64,000 bases of DNA from Marinifilum breve (lineage in GTDB: Bacteria > Bacteroidota > Bacteroidia > Bacteroidales > Marinifilaceae). Location: contig NZ_QFLI01000013.1 of NCBI RefSeq assembly GCF_003202155.1, positions 62,001 to 126,000 on the forward strand, given 5' to 3'. Below are positions 35,611-45,264 of the stretch, one piece after another (positions within the stretch are counted from its first letter, which is position 1; each line of letters begins with the position of its first letter). A model generated the notes under the pieces. The model worked only from the letters and a program-made list of their open reading frames with translations, did no database searches and had not been told where the DNA came from. A program made the position numbers and the translations under genes.

Positions 35611-36984
35611 ATGGATAATCTTAAAACATATATCGAAGAGAATAAGGAAAGGTTCCTTGATGAACTTTTTGAATTAATTAGAATTCCTTCAATCAGTTCA
35701 AAGCCTGAGCATAAAGACGACATGTACCGTTGTGCTGAGCTATGGAAAAAAATGTTGATTGATGGAGGTGCTGATAAAGCAGTAGTAATGGAAACAGAAG
35801 GTAACCCTGTAGTATTTGGAGAGAAAATTCTTGATCCATCTTTACCTACAGTTTTGGTGTATGCTCACTACGATGTACAGCCAGCTGAACCTTTGGAGTT
35901 ATGGACTACGCCTCCGTTTGAACCGGAAATTCGCGACGGAAAGATTTTTGCACGTGGTGCTGATGATGATAAAGGTCAAGGTTTTATGCATACCAAAGCC
36001 TTCGAATATTTGGTAAAAACCAATCAATTAGAGTGTAATGTTAAATTCCTGATTGAAGGAGAAGAAGAAGTAGGTTCTCCTAGCTTACCAAAATTCTGTG
36101 AAGACAATAAAGAGATGTTGAAATCGGATGTGATTTTGGTTTCAGATACAGGAATGATTGCTCCTGATGTTCCAACTATTACAACAGGTTTGCGTGGTCT
36201 TTGCTATTGGGAAGTTGAAGTAACTGGTCCAAATCGCGACTTGCACTCAGGATTGTTCGGTGGTGCTGTAGCTAATCCAATTAATGTATTGGCTAAAATG
36301 ATTACTCAAATGGTAGACGAGAATGGTCACATTACCGTTCCTGGATTCTACGATGATGTAATTGAAGTATCAGACGAAGAGCGTGCTTTGATGGCTAAGG
36401 CTCCTTATAGCGAAGAAGAGTACAAAAAAGCATTGGATGTTGAAGAATTGGCTGGTGAAAAGGGATTCTCAACTAACGAGAGAACTGGTATTCGTCCATC
36501 ATTCGATGTATGTGGAATCTGGGGTGGATATCAAGGAGATGGTGCTAAAACTGTATTACCATCTAAAGCTTACGCTAAGATATCTTCTCGTTTGGTTCCT
36601 GATCAGAATCATGAGAAAATTGCAGAACTATTCTGCAAGCATTTCGAATCTATCGCACCTAAGAGTGTGAAAGTTAAAGTTGAACACCTACATGGAGGTC
36701 AGGCTTACGGTTGTCCAATTGACTTAACTGCCTATAAAGCTGCAGAAAAAGCATTGGAAACAGTTTATGGTAAGCGTCCGGTTCCTGTTCGTTCAGGAGG
36801 ATCAATTCCAATTATTTCTGATTTCGAAAAAATCTTAGGAGTTAAATCGGTATTAATGGGATTCGGTTTGGAAAGTAATGCCATTCACTCACCAAACGAA
36901 AATTATCCATTGGAGCAATTCTTTAATGGTATTAACTCAATTCCGTATTTTTACAAGAACTATGCTGAAATGATGAAAAAATAG
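35611..36984 (+). CDS. M20 family dipeptidase
   Basis: A zinc-dependent dipeptidase in the carnosinase/CNDP branch of M20. The first metal motif is YAHYDVQP (H86, D88), the bridging aspartate lies in ARGADDDKGQ, and the catalytic glutamates are in EGEEEVGSPS. A later metal-binding histidine is in GLESNAIHSPNE. 457 aa is normal and there is no signal peptide, so it acts in the cytoplasm on dipeptides. It ends with a terminator and may or may not belong with the peptidoglycan genes that begin 320 bp later. Confidence 0.94.
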   Translation: MDNLKTYIEENKERFLDELFELIRIPSISSKPEHKDDMYRCAELWKKMLIDGGADKAVVMETEGNPVVFGEKILDPSLPTVLVYAHYDVQPAEPLELWTTPPFEPEIRDGKIFARGADDDKGQGFMHTKAFEYLVKTNQLECNVKFLIEGEEEVGSPSLPKFCEDNKEMLKSDVILVSDTGMIAPDVPTITTGLRGLCYWEVEVTGPNRDLHSGLFGGAVANPINVLAKMITQMVDENGHITVPGFYDDVIEVSDEERALMAKAPYSEEEYKKALDVEELAGEKGFSTNERTGIRPSFDVCGIWGGYQGDGAKTVLPSKAYAKISSRLVPDQNHEKIAELFCKHFESIAPKSVKVKVEHLHGGQAYGCPIDLTAYKAAEKALETVYGKRPVPVRSGGSIPIISDFEKILGVKSVLMGFGLESNAIHSPNENYPLEQFFNGINSIPYFYKNYAEMMKK

Positions 36985-37304
36985 TTTGTTAAATGACTAT
37001 AAATTAAGGGTGTTTCTTACAGAAATACCCTTTTTTGTTGGAATTCACATTTTGGTATGATAACTTTGTATCCTGCTATAAAGTATGTAGTATTCTTCAC
37101 ACTTTTGAGAAAATAATTATTATATTTCCTTTGTGATTTAGTTTAATAATCTGATATCTATTGATAGTATTGGATTTGGCATGATTTATAGCTAAATTAG
37201 TATTGTGTGTTTCTGTGTGGTAATATTCATGTTTTATCTTCAATGAACGAATAAAAGCATGATAATAAATTAGAGATCATACAAGTTGAAGTAAATTTGA
37301 ATAC
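36985..37304. other. Intergenic region before the FadR-type regulator
   Basis: It contains the dipeptidase terminator and an AT-rich leader for the regulator. No gene or clear repeat is seen in the rest. Confidence 0.55.
37006..37037 (+). terminator. Terminator after the M20 dipeptidase
   Basis: AAGGGTGTTTCT pairs with AGAAATACCCTT (one mismatch) around TAC, followed by T at 37031-37036. Confidence 0.88.
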
Positions 37305-38021
37305 ATGGACGAAATATTTGGAAAAATTGGTACTGCTCAAACTCTCAGCCAGAAAATTGAGCGTAGAATTGAAGAAGCAATCCGACAGAAAAAATTACTT
37401 GTAGGAACAAAATTGCCTTCAGAGCGTGAGCTTTGTGAAATGTTTGCTGTAAGTAGAACAGCATTGCGTGAAGCATTACGTCGATTAAGTGCTCGAGGCT
37501 TAATTCAAATCAAGAAAGGTAGTGGAATGTTCGTGAGTGAACTTAGGATTGAAGATGCGATTGAATCTTTAAATCTGTATTACGACCTTAGTTTTGATAG
37601 TGATTTGATTTCTCAGATTATAGAAGTTCGTAGAGTTTTCGAACCAGAAATTGCAAGAATTGCAGCTGCGAATAGAACTGATGAGGATTTAGCTGCTTTG
37701 AATAGAAATATTTCAGATCTTGCCGATTGTGATCCTGACAATACGCAGATGGAAGCAGATATCATTAATAAGTTTCACTTGAATGTTGCTAAGGCAACAG
37801 GTAACAAAGTGATGATTATTTCAATGGAGCCTATCTATTCTTTACTGCCAAGAATGCGTAATTTAATTTACGCCAATGTTGACGGTGAAAAAGATTTTAC
37901 CGTAAAAGCACATCGTGCAATTTTTGAGGCCATTCGTGATAAGAATGGTGAGCAAGCTTACAAGGAAATGGCTGGCCAAATTGATCGTACCTTAGAAATA
38001 TATACTCAATACTTGAAGTAA
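37305..38021 (+). CDS. FadR/GntR family transcriptional regulator
   Basis: A 238-aa repressor-like protein. The N-terminal winged helix is clear from KLPSERELCEMFAVSRTALREALRRLSARGL and the wing GSGMFV (residues about 10-75). The C-terminal FCD ligand domain has the metal/ligand residues in VRRVFEPEIARIAA, NKFHLNVAKATGN and KAHRAIFEAI (histidines near 160, 206). It stands at the head of the peptidoglycan salvage genes, converges with murQ and is a likely regulator of that locus. Its operator is not proven. Confidence 0.92.
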   Translation: MDEIFGKIGTAQTLSQKIERRIEEAIRQKKLLVGTKLPSERELCEMFAVSRTALREALRRLSARGLIQIKKGSGMFVSELRIEDAIESLNLYYDLSFDSDLISQIIEVRRVFEPEIARIAAANRTDEDLAALNRNISDLADCDPDNTQMEADIINKFHLNVAKATGNKVMIISMEPIYSLLPRMRNLIYANVDGEKDFTVKAHRAIFEAIRDKNGEQAYKEMAGQIDRTLEIYTQYLK

Positions 38022-38040
38022 CTCTTGTAGTTTGGGTAAA

Positions 38041-38085
38041 TGAAAAGCGGAGATTGAAAATAAATTTTCAGACTCCGCTTTTTCG
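38041..38085. terminator. Bidirectional terminator between the regulator and murQ
   Basis: AAAAGCGGAG (38043-38052) pairs with CTCCGCTTTT (38073-38082), with an inner TGAAAAT/ATTTTCA arm. A and T runs on both sides serve both converging genes. Confidence 0.85.
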
Positions 38086-38107
38086 TATTTACGTGTGTGG
38101 TATTTCT

Positions 38108-38944
38108 TTAAGCTTTCTTATAAGCTTCAATTGCCTTTTTTACAGAACCATGTTCAAGTAGTAAACTTTTAGAGGTTTCTTTATCAAGTTTTAATTCTTC
38201 CATAATCATTATGGTTCCTCTTTCAACTAATTTTTTATTGGTTAGCTGCATGTTTACCATTTTGTTGCCTTTCACTCTTCCCAATTTAATCATCAAACTG
38301 GTAGTGATCATGTTTAGGATCATTTTTTGAGCTGTTCCAGCTTTCAATCTAGTGCTTCCTGTTACAAATTCAGGACCTACTACGGCTTCAATAACAATTT
38401 CAGCTTCTTTTGAAACTGGAGAGTCTGGATTACAAGTGATACAAGCTGTTAGTAATCCATTTTCTCTGGCTTTCTGCACACCTCCAATAACATATGGTGT
38501 TGTTCCAGATGCAGCAATCCCTAAGACAGAATCATTTTCATTGATATCGTAAGCTTGAAGTTCTTGCCATGCTTTTTCTGGATCGTCTTCGGCAGATTCA
38601 ACAGCACTTCTTAATGCTTTTTCTCCTCCAGCGATTAAGCCAATCACAATATTTGCTGGTACACCAAATGTTGGAGGAAGTTCTGATGCATCAAGAACAC
38701 CAAGTCTTCCACTAGTTCCTGCTCCAAGGTAAAATAATCTTCCACCTGATTTGATTCTGTCAATCAATAGGCTTACAAATTTTTCAATAGCAGGAATGGC
38801 TTTATTAACGGCTAGGTGAATTTGTCCATCTTCCTGATTAATTCCATATAATAATTCACTAACCGACATCTGCTCCAAATTGGAGAAGTTTGAAGGTGCT
38901 TCTGTTACTTTGTTGTTGGTTTTCTTATTTGGTGTGTTATTCAT
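38108..38944 (-). CDS. murQ: N-acetylmuramic acid 6-phosphate etherase
   Basis: MurQ splits the lactyl ether of MurNAc-6-phosphate to give GlcNAc-6-phosphate and D-lactate, the key step in recycling cell-wall MurNAc. The SIS domain has LFYLGAGTSGRLGVLDASE with the catalytic glutamate, the GLIAGGEKALRSAVESAEDD region and the second active-site part TGSTRLKAGTAQK. 278 aa is slightly short of the usual 300. The sugar kinase gene lies 10 bp upstream on the same strand. Confidence 0.96.
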   Translation of the reverse strand: MNNTPNKKTNNKVTEAPSNFSNLEQMSVSELLYGINQEDGQIHLAVNKAIPAIEKFVSLLIDRIKSGGRLFYLGAGTSGRLGVLDASELPPTFGVPANIVIGLIAGGEKALRSAVESAEDDPEKAWQELQAYDINENDSVLGIAASGTTPYVIGGVQKARENGLLTACITCNPDSPVSKEAEIVIEAVVGPEFVTGSTRLKAGTAQKMILNMITTSLMIKLGRVKGNKMVNMQLTNKKLVERGTIMIMEELKLDKETSKSLLLEHGSVKKAIEAYKKA

Positions 38945-38954
38945 GATTCAAATT

Positions 38955-39785
38955 TTATTCTGCGATATGGAATTCAACTAATCCTTCAAGTGGACTTTTG
39001 ATTACTTTTCCAGTTTGTAAGTTTAATTTCTCAGCCACCTTATTTAATTCATTTTTAAAATAGTATGCTATACTTCCGATAAAATGAATTGGAAGACTTG
39101 AATGATTTTCGTATTGTTTGATGTTGCGCTCAAAGAACTTAGTGAACTCTTCCTGAAGCAGGCTTGATACATATGGGTGCTCAATATTTTCTGAAAGGAA
39201 AACTGTGAACTGTGCCAAAAATCGACTTGGAGCTTCTTCTCTGTATACTTTGTTTATGATATAGCCATATTCCAAATCGTGTTTCTTATAAAAAGCAGTA
39301 GTGATATCTTCTGGAGCAACACCTTTTAATATGTCGGCAATCAATCTTTTACCGAGTACAGCACCACTTCCTTCATCTCCCAGGATATATCCCAAGGGAC
39401 GAACATTGTGAGTGATTTCTTTACCGTCATACAAACATGAATTTGATCCTGTACCTATAATGCAGGCAATTCCTTTTTCTCTTCCGCATACCGATCTTGC
39501 TGCAGCAAGCACATCGCTATGAATTTCACAAGAGGCAGAAGGAAATACTTCTAACAAGGCATCTTTCACTTTTTGCTTTGTTTCGTCAGTTGCACATCCA
39601 GCACCATAAAAAAAGATTTGCTCAACTGGGGCAAAATTTTCAAGTGATCTTACATTATCGATAATCGAACTGATGTCCATATGAAAAGGATTTATCCCTA
39701 AAGTTTGTTGTTGCTTTTGGATTTTACCCTTCTTTAATAGAACCCAGTCTGTTTTTGTTGATCCGCTTTCGGCAATTAAAATCAT
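38955..39785 (-). CDS. BadF/BadG family sugar kinase (GlcNAc/MurNAc kinase)
   Basis: An ASKHA-fold kinase with the phosphate motif IAESGSTKTDW at the N-terminus, CIIGTGSNSCLYDG in the middle and GYILGDEGSGAVLGKRL. The 276-aa size and family match GlcNAc kinases and the Clostridium MurK kinase, which phosphorylates both MurNAc and GlcNAc at O6. Its operon partner murQ needs MurNAc-6-phosphate, so a MurK role is likely. A TAACATGTATGA word lies 19 bp upstream of the start. Confidence 0.88.
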   Translation of the reverse strand: MILIAESGSTKTDWVLLKKGKIQKQQQTLGINPFHMDISSIIDNVRSLENFAPVEQIFFYGAGCATDETKQKVKDALLEVFPSASCEIHSDVLAAARSVCGREKGIACIIGTGSNSCLYDGKEITHNVRPLGYILGDEGSGAVLGKRLIADILKGVAPEDITTAFYKKHDLEYGYIINKVYREEAPSRFLAQFTVFLSENIEHPYVSSLLQEEFTKFFERNIKQYENHSSLPIHFIGSIAYYFKNELNKVAEKLNLQTGKVIKSPLEGLVEFHIAE

Positions 39786-39803
39786 ATCCGCTCTTTGTTT
39801 TTA

Positions 39804-39815
39804 TAACATGTATGA
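39804..39815. promoter_or_regulatory. Candidate operator TAACATGTATGA, site 1
   Basis: Lies between the divergent kinase-murQ and nagB-lmbE units, about 20 bp from the kinase start. The same 12 bases occur at 56215-56226 and the core TAACATGTA at two more promoter regions of the locus. Confidence 0.5.
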
Positions 39816-39975
39816 TGAGTGTTGCAGAGAAATAAAATTACAATTTAATGAAGGATTTGCTTTTATATTTTAATGTTATTGCAAAAAACAATTGCATTGA
39901 AAACCCTGTGTAAAAAGGAACTTCATTTTCATGATACAAATATAGAAAAATTAATCCCATTGAAAAAGTATTATA

Positions 39976-39993
39976 TAACATGTAATACCAATT
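39976..39993. promoter_or_regulatory. Candidate operator TAACATGTAATACCAATT, site 2
   Basis: An 18-base word, found again unchanged at 59259-59276 before the NlpC/P60 gene. Here it is 65 bp before the nagB-lmbE start. Confidence 0.55.
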
Positions 39994-40057
39994 TTGGATT
40001 TTTTGAATTTCTGTTCTATTTTTGATGCGAAAGTAATTTAAATCAGGAGTTAGCAAT

Positions 40058-42040
40058 ATGGAAAATCAAATATTACAATTTAGAGGAGAGCTGGATGAAG
40101 CTAAGTTGTATTACCAACCATCGGATGAGTTCGATAAAACGGTAAAAACAAGATATGAGAAAATGCCTGCTGATATTTTTGCTACGGCCGAAAAGGGTGC
40201 AAAGTGGGTGGCTCATGAAATTGCAAATCTTATTAAAGAGAAGGCAGAGAAAAATGATCCTTGTGTGCTTGGATTAGCTACAGGAGCAACACCATTAGGG
40301 GTATATGCTGAATTGGTGCGTATGCACAAAGAAGAAGGTTTGTCGTTTAAAAATGTAATTACATTTAATCTTGATGAATATTATCCAATGAATAATAAAA
40401 GCGCACAGAGCTATAATTATTATATGGATGATGTTCTTTTCAATCATATAGATATTCCTCGCGATCAAATTAATGTACCTGATGGAGAAGTAAGTAAGGA
40501 AGGAATTTTTAATTACTGTTCTGAATACGAAGCAAAAATTGATTCATTTGGTGGACTAGATATGCAAATATTAGGCATTGGTAGAACAGGACATATTGGT
40601 TTTAACGAGCCGGGTTCGCAATTAGATTCCAAGACTCGTTTAATCATGCTTGATGCTTTAACAAGACGTGATGCTGCAAAAGATTTTAATGGGTTAAATA
40701 AAGTGCCTAAGGCTGCTATCACAATGGGAGTTGGTACCATATTTAAAGCAAAGCGTGTAATTCTGATGGCATGGGGAGAAGGTAAAGCTCCTATTGTAAA
40801 GAAAGCTTTAGAGGAAGGTCAAAGCGATTCAGTTCCTGCAAGTTATTTGCAACGTCATAGCGATGTGCAGTTTGTGTTAGATGTACCTTCAGCTAACGAA
40901 TTAACAAGAGTGAAACAACCTTGGTTGGTTGGAAGTGTTGAATGGGATCGTTACTGGATTCGTAAAGCTGTGGTTTGGCTTTGTAACAAATTAGAGAAGC
41001 CAGTTCTGAAGTTGACCAATAGAGATTATAATGATAACGGTTTGAGTGAACTTCTTGCTTGGTATGGATCGGCTTATGAAGTAAATATTAAAGTTTTCAA
41101 CGACTTACAGCATACTATTACTGGTTGGCCTGGAGGTAAGCCAAATGCTGATGATTCGAATCGTCCCGAAAGAGCTGAACCGGCTCAGAAAAAAGTTTTG
41201 GTATTTAGTCCACATCCTGATGATGATGTAATTTCTATGGGGGGAACGCTAAAGAGATTGGTTGATCAGAGTCATGAGGTACATGTTGCTTATCAAACTT
41301 CGGGAAATATAGCTGTAGCTGATGATGAGGCTATTCGTTTCTTGTCTTTCGTGAAGAGTTTTGCGCAAACACATGATACCAATGAAGGAAACCTACCTAG
41401 TGTAATTGAAGATATTCGTAAATTCTTATTGGAGAATAAATCTCCGGGTGAAATGGATACTGTTGAAGTACGCAGAATGAAATCTTTGATTCGTAGAGGA
41501 GAAGCAAAAGCTGCTTGTCGTTTTGTTGGTCTTCGTTCTAAGAATCTTCATTTCCTTGATCTTCCTTTTTATGAAACTGGTAAAGTGAAGAAAAATCCAT
41601 TAGGAAAAGAAGATGTTCAAATTATTGTGAATTTGTTGAGAAAGGTGAAGCCACAACAGATTTTTGCTGCTGGAGATTGGTCTGATCCACATGGAACACA
41701 CAGAGTTTGCTGGGAAGGAATTTACCAGGCACTTCAAATTGTAAAAGATGAAGAGTGGATGGAAGATTGTTATGTATGGCTTTATCGAGGAGCTTGGCAA
41801 GAGTGGGATTTGGATGAAATTCAAATGGCAGTGCCAATTAGTCCAGAAGAATTGCAGCACAAAAGAAATGCAATTTTACGTCATCAATCACAAATGGAAA
41901 GTGCTCCGTATATGGGTAACGATTCAAGATTGTTCTGGCAGAGATCGGAAGCTAGAAACAGGGCAACAGCTAATTTGTTTAATAAATTAGGCTTGGCAGA
42001 ATATGAAGCAATCGAAGCTTTTGTCAGGTTTATTGTTTAG
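40058..42040 (+). CDS. nagB: Fusion: glucosamine-6-phosphate deaminase (NagB) with LmbE/PIG-L deacetylase domain
   Basis: Residues about 1-300 are NagB, which turns glucosamine-6-phosphate into fructose-6-phosphate and ammonia: LGLATGATPLGVY, FNLDEYYPM and GIGRTGHIGFNEPGS with the catalytic residues. From about residue 375 comes a PIG-L/LmbE zinc deacetylase domain: SPHPDDDVISMGG (H385 on) and DPHGTHR near residue 543. The domain order and 660-aa length are known in Bacteroidota. The deacetylase could supply the substrate of the deaminase by removing the acetyl group, the job of NagA, which is not seen here; that is inference. Confidence 0.93.
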   Translation: MENQILQFRGELDEAKLYYQPSDEFDKTVKTRYEKMPADIFATAEKGAKWVAHEIANLIKEKAEKNDPCVLGLATGATPLGVYAELVRMHKEEGLSFKNVITFNLDEYYPMNNKSAQSYNYYMDDVLFNHIDIPRDQINVPDGEVSKEGIFNYCSEYEAKIDSFGGLDMQILGIGRTGHIGFNEPGSQLDSKTRLIMLDALTRRDAAKDFNGLNKVPKAAITMGVGTIFKAKRVILMAWGEGKAPIVKKALEEGQSDSVPASYLQRHSDVQFVLDVPSANELTRVKQPWLVGSVEWDRYWIRKAVVWLCNKLEKPVLKLTNRDYNDNGLSELLAWYGSAYEVNIKVFNDLQHTITGWPGGKPNADDSNRPERAEPAQKKVLVFSPHPDDDVISMGGTLKRLVDQSHEVHVAYQTSGNIAVADDEAIRFLSFVKSFAQTHDTNEGNLPSVIEDIRKFLLENKSPGEMDTVEVRRMKSLIRRGEAKAACRFVGLRSKNLHFLDLPFYETGKVKKNPLGKEDVQIIVNLLRKVKPQQIFAAGDWSDPHGTHRVCWEGIYQALQIVKDEEWMEDCYVWLYRGAWQEWDLDEIQMAVPISPEELQHKRNAILRHQSQMESAPYMGNDSRLFWQRSEARNRATANLFNKLGLAEYEAIEAFVRFIV

Positions 42041-42122
42041 ATTTATCATTACATTTTTTTGGGCAGAAGAAATTCTGCCCAATCATACATAGACAGATAA
42101 TATTGCATTGAATTTTAGGGAT

Positions 42123-45100
42123 ATGAATTCTATATCAAACAGACTTTTGAAGTCGAATTTACTATTACTATTTACTTTTTTGCTGATTGGTTTTTCGGTT
42201 CAGGCAGCTGAGAAATCAGATCGTTTGAATAAAAAAGCAAAGAAGGCTGCTTTAGAATTTTTAAAACAAGCTTCGGATGAGTTTGTGTATCGTTTTAAGC
42301 TGGACAGTTTGGTTGTGAATTCCAGCAAAAAAGAAATTACAGTTTATGTGAATTCAACTTTTTCCTATATCCCTTTCAGACCCAATGCGGTAAAGCAATA
42401 TCATGATGACTTAAAGGAAATTCTTGGTCGTAAGTTCAAGAAATACGATGTTCGTATCGAAAGTATGGGAATGGAAATTGAGGAATTGATTCCTAATTAC
42501 TACAGAGATAATTCATTTCCTTTGGCAGAAGATCGTTTGTCTGTTGAAAGTGATAATAAGAAGCCTTTGGTTAGAAAGCTTGATAATGAAATCTATTCAA
42601 ATGGACTAGAGAATAAACACATTGCTTTATGGCATTCGCACGGATGGTATTACGAAAATACTTTAGATCGTTGGGAGTGGCAAAGAGCCAGAGTGTATAC
42701 CACAGTGGAAGATATGTGGACAATGGAGTTTGTAGTTCCCTACATTGCACCTATGTTGGAAAATGCAGGTGCAAACGTTTTATTTCCGAGAGAACGTGAT
42801 GTTCAAACTAATGAAGTAATTGTGGATGCTGACTGGTGCTCAATTCAGTCGGATTATAAAGAATCTGGGAATTGGGAAACCAACACGCAATCTGGGTTTA
42901 CCAACATGTACCCATTTTATATTGAAGGCGAAAACCCATTCGAAATGGGGAATAGTAAACAGATAAAAGCATTTACAACAGAAACTGCGAGAGTGGAATA
43001 TACACCATACATTCCTGAAAAAGGAGAATATGCTGTGTACGTATCTTACTCGGTTAAAGATAATAATGTGAGTGATGCTCATTATACAGTTTATCATGCT
43101 GGAGGAAAAACAGATTTTCTTGTGAATCAGAGTATGGGCGGAAATACATGGATTTACTTGGGAACTTTTTTGTTTGATCAGGGGAAAAATCCGGAAAGTG
43201 GTAAAGTCTTACTTACCAATGAAAGCAAGGAAGAAGGAAATTGGGTTTCTGCTGATGCGATTCGTTTTGGCGGAGGAATGGGAAATATCGCCAGAGGTAA
43301 GATAGAAGAATTGAATGAATTAGTTCAGGAAAGAAACGAATTAGGCTTTGCAATGGATTCAGCCAAATGGCAAAGATATACAAGTAATCGTCCGAGATAT
43401 CACGAAGCTGCCCGTTACTACTTGCAATATGCAGGTATGCCAGATTCAATAGTTTATAGTATCAACAAAAACTATAAGGCAGACTATAGCAACAGAGGAA
43501 AGGATGCAGCAAAGTTTCAAAAACGAGAAAATGGCAAGACTGATTACAAGGATGATTATATGAGTCGAGGTGAATGGGTAGACTATTTAATTGGTGCACC
43601 TAATGGACCAACGAAGCATGTAAATGCAAAAGGACTTGGAATTCCTGTTGATATGGCTTTGGGTTTTCATACTGATGCTGGGTTTACACCTAATGATTCC
43701 ATTATTGGAACTTTAGCAATTTATAATACAACCCGTGATAATACGGATAAGTTTGTAAATGGACAGTCGAAATGGGCGAGTAGAGATTTAACAGATATTG
43801 TGCAAACACAGGTGGTAGAAGATATCAGAAAACTGTTCGAGCCAAAATGGACAAGAAGAGGAATGTGGAACAAGCAATATTCAGAAGCTTATCGACCTAA
43901 GGTTCCTACCATGTTGTCTGAAATGCTGTCGCACCACAACTTTGCTGATATGTACCAGGGAATGGATCCGAAATTTAAATTTCACATTAGTCGTGCTTAT
44001 TATAAAGGAGTATTGAGATTCTTGGCTTCTCAGGAAGGAAAAGAGTATGTAGTGCAACCATTGCCTGTCGATCATTTTAGAATTGATGAAAATGAAAATG
44101 GAATTAAACTGAGCTGGAAAGCTGTTGCCGATCCTTTGGAAGAGAGTGCAGTTGCAAAAAAATACAAAGTTTACACCCGATTGAATGATGGTGGCTTTGA
44201 TAATGGAGTGCTGGTTGAAAAAGCGGAATTGCTGTTTAAAAATTTAAGCTCTGAAAATATCTACAGTTTTAAAGTAACAGCTTTGAATGAGGGTGGAGAA
44301 AGTTTCCCATCTGAGATTTTATCATATCGAAAATCGGAAAATGGAGAAAAGCCTGTTTTGATTGTAAATGGTTTCGATAGAATCGCTTCGCCACAAGGTT
44401 TTGATAATGGTAAATTCGCAGGGTTTAATAGTTCTGTGGATGAAGGTGTAGCTTATAAAAGAAATATCGCCTATGTAGGTGATCAGTATGATTTTGATAG
44501 AAAATCACCATGGTTGGATGATGATGCTTCGGGACATGGTTCAAGTTATGCTGACCAGGAGGAGAAGATCATTGCAGGAAATAGCTTTGATTATCCTTAT
44601 GTACATGGTGAAGCAATTAAAACTGCTGGATATGGTTTTGTGTCGATGAGTGATGAATCTTTTGAAAGTGGAAGTTGGGAAGCTTCTGATTTTAAAGCAC
44701 TGGATTTGATTTTTGGTGAAGAGAAAACCACCAAAAGATTATACGGGAAAGAAAACAAAGATTTTACGATTTATAAACCAGATATGGTGAAGGCAATCAG
44801 AAAATACATTCAATCAAAAAATGCGAAATTGATTCTTTCAGGAGCATACCTGGGAACTGATGTTCTGGAATGTGGAGATACATTGATAAAAGATTTTACT
44901 GAAAAAGAACTTCATTTCTTATTTAGAACCAATTATGCAAGTAAATCAGGTGCTGTATCTCATCCAAATGAAGTAAAAGCAGATTTCAATGGAAATTATC
45001 AATTTGAAACGGGATTTAATGAAAAGATATATAAAGTAGAAGCTCCGGATGCCATCGAGCCTGTAGGTAAGAATGCAAAGGTATTTCTACGATACACTAA

Positions 45101-45236
45101 CAATACCAAAAGTGCTGGTGTTGTTTACGATGGAGACTACCAGTCAATCATCTTAGGATTTCCTTTTGAAACATTGAAAACAAAGGAAAATCGTGATGAG
45201 TTGATGAGTAAGATCTTTCGATTTTTTAATCAATAA
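42123..45236 (+). CDS. Very large exported N-acetylmuramoyl-L-alanine amidase-like protein with golvesin-type insert
   Basis: About 1037 aa with a signal peptide (cut near VQA). The ATG at 42123 is preferred over a TTG five codons earlier. An amidase_3-type zinc fold seems split: the first part has ALWHSHGWYYE near residue 170 and VLFPRERDV, and the second has DMALGFHTDAGF near residue 515 and QTQVVEDIRK. Between them lies a beta-rich golvesin C-terminal-like domain (ARVEYTPYIPEKGEYAVYVSY, WVSADAIRFGGG). A fibronectin type III-like domain follows at about 645-740, then a Rossmann-like C-terminal part. Homologues are often labelled xanthan lyase. The locus favours peptidoglycan as substrate. 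Confidence 0.8.
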   Translation: MNSISNRLLKSNLLLLFTFLLIGFSVQAAEKSDRLNKKAKKAALEFLKQASDEFVYRFKLDSLVVNSSKKEITVYVNSTFSYIPFRPNAVKQYHDDLKEILGRKFKKYDVRIESMGMEIEELIPNYYRDNSFPLAEDRLSVESDNKKPLVRKLDNEIYSNGLENKHIALWHSHGWYYENTLDRWEWQRARVYTTVEDMWTMEFVVPYIAPMLENAGANVLFPRERDVQTNEVIVDADWCSIQSDYKESGNWETNTQSGFTNMYPFYIEGENPFEMGNSKQIKAFTTETARVEYTPYIPEKGEYAVYVSYSVKDNNVSDAHYTVYHAGGKTDFLVNQSMGGNTWIYLGTFLFDQGKNPESGKVLLTNESKEEGNWVSADAIRFGGGMGNIARGKIEELNELVQERNELGFAMDSAKWQRYTSNRPRYHEAARYYLQYAGMPDSIVYSINKNYKADYSNRGKDAAKFQKRENGKTDYKDDYMSRGEWVDYLIGAPNGPTKHVNAKGLGIPVDMALGFHTDAGFTPNDSIIGTLAIYNTTRDNTDKFVNGQSKWASRDLTDIVQTQVVEDIRKLFEPKWTRRGMWNKQYSEAYRPKVPTMLSEMLSHHNFADMYQGMDPKFKFHISRAYYKGVLRFLASQEGKEYVVQPLPVDHFRIDENENGIKLSWKAVADPLEESAVAKKYKVYTRLNDGGFDNGVLVEKAELLFKNLSSENIYSFKVTALNEGGESFPSEILSYRKSENGEKPVLIVNGFDRIASPQGFDNGKFAGFNSSVDEGVAYKRNIAYVGDQYDFDRKSPWLDDDASGHGSSYADQEEKIIAGNSFDYPYVHGEAIKTAGYGFVSMSDESFESGSWEASDFKALDLIFGEEKTTKRLYGKENKDFTIYKPDMVKAIRKYIQSKNAKLILSGAYLGTDVLECGDTLIKDFTEKELHFLFRTNYASKSGAVSHPNEVKADFNGNYQFETGFNEKIYKVEAPDAIEPVGKNAKVFLRYTNNTKSAGVVYDGDYQSIILGFPFETLKTKENRDELMSKIFRFFNQ

Positions 45237-45264
45237 AAAATAACAAAAGCCTAATTATAAAAGA

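Noticed and set aside
42061-42080. Terminator between nagB-lmbE and the large amidase
   Set aside because: GGGCAGAA/TTCTGCCC with a GAAA loop is a good hairpin, but the T run precedes it and on the other strand an A run follows it, so it fits no intrinsic terminator in either direction.
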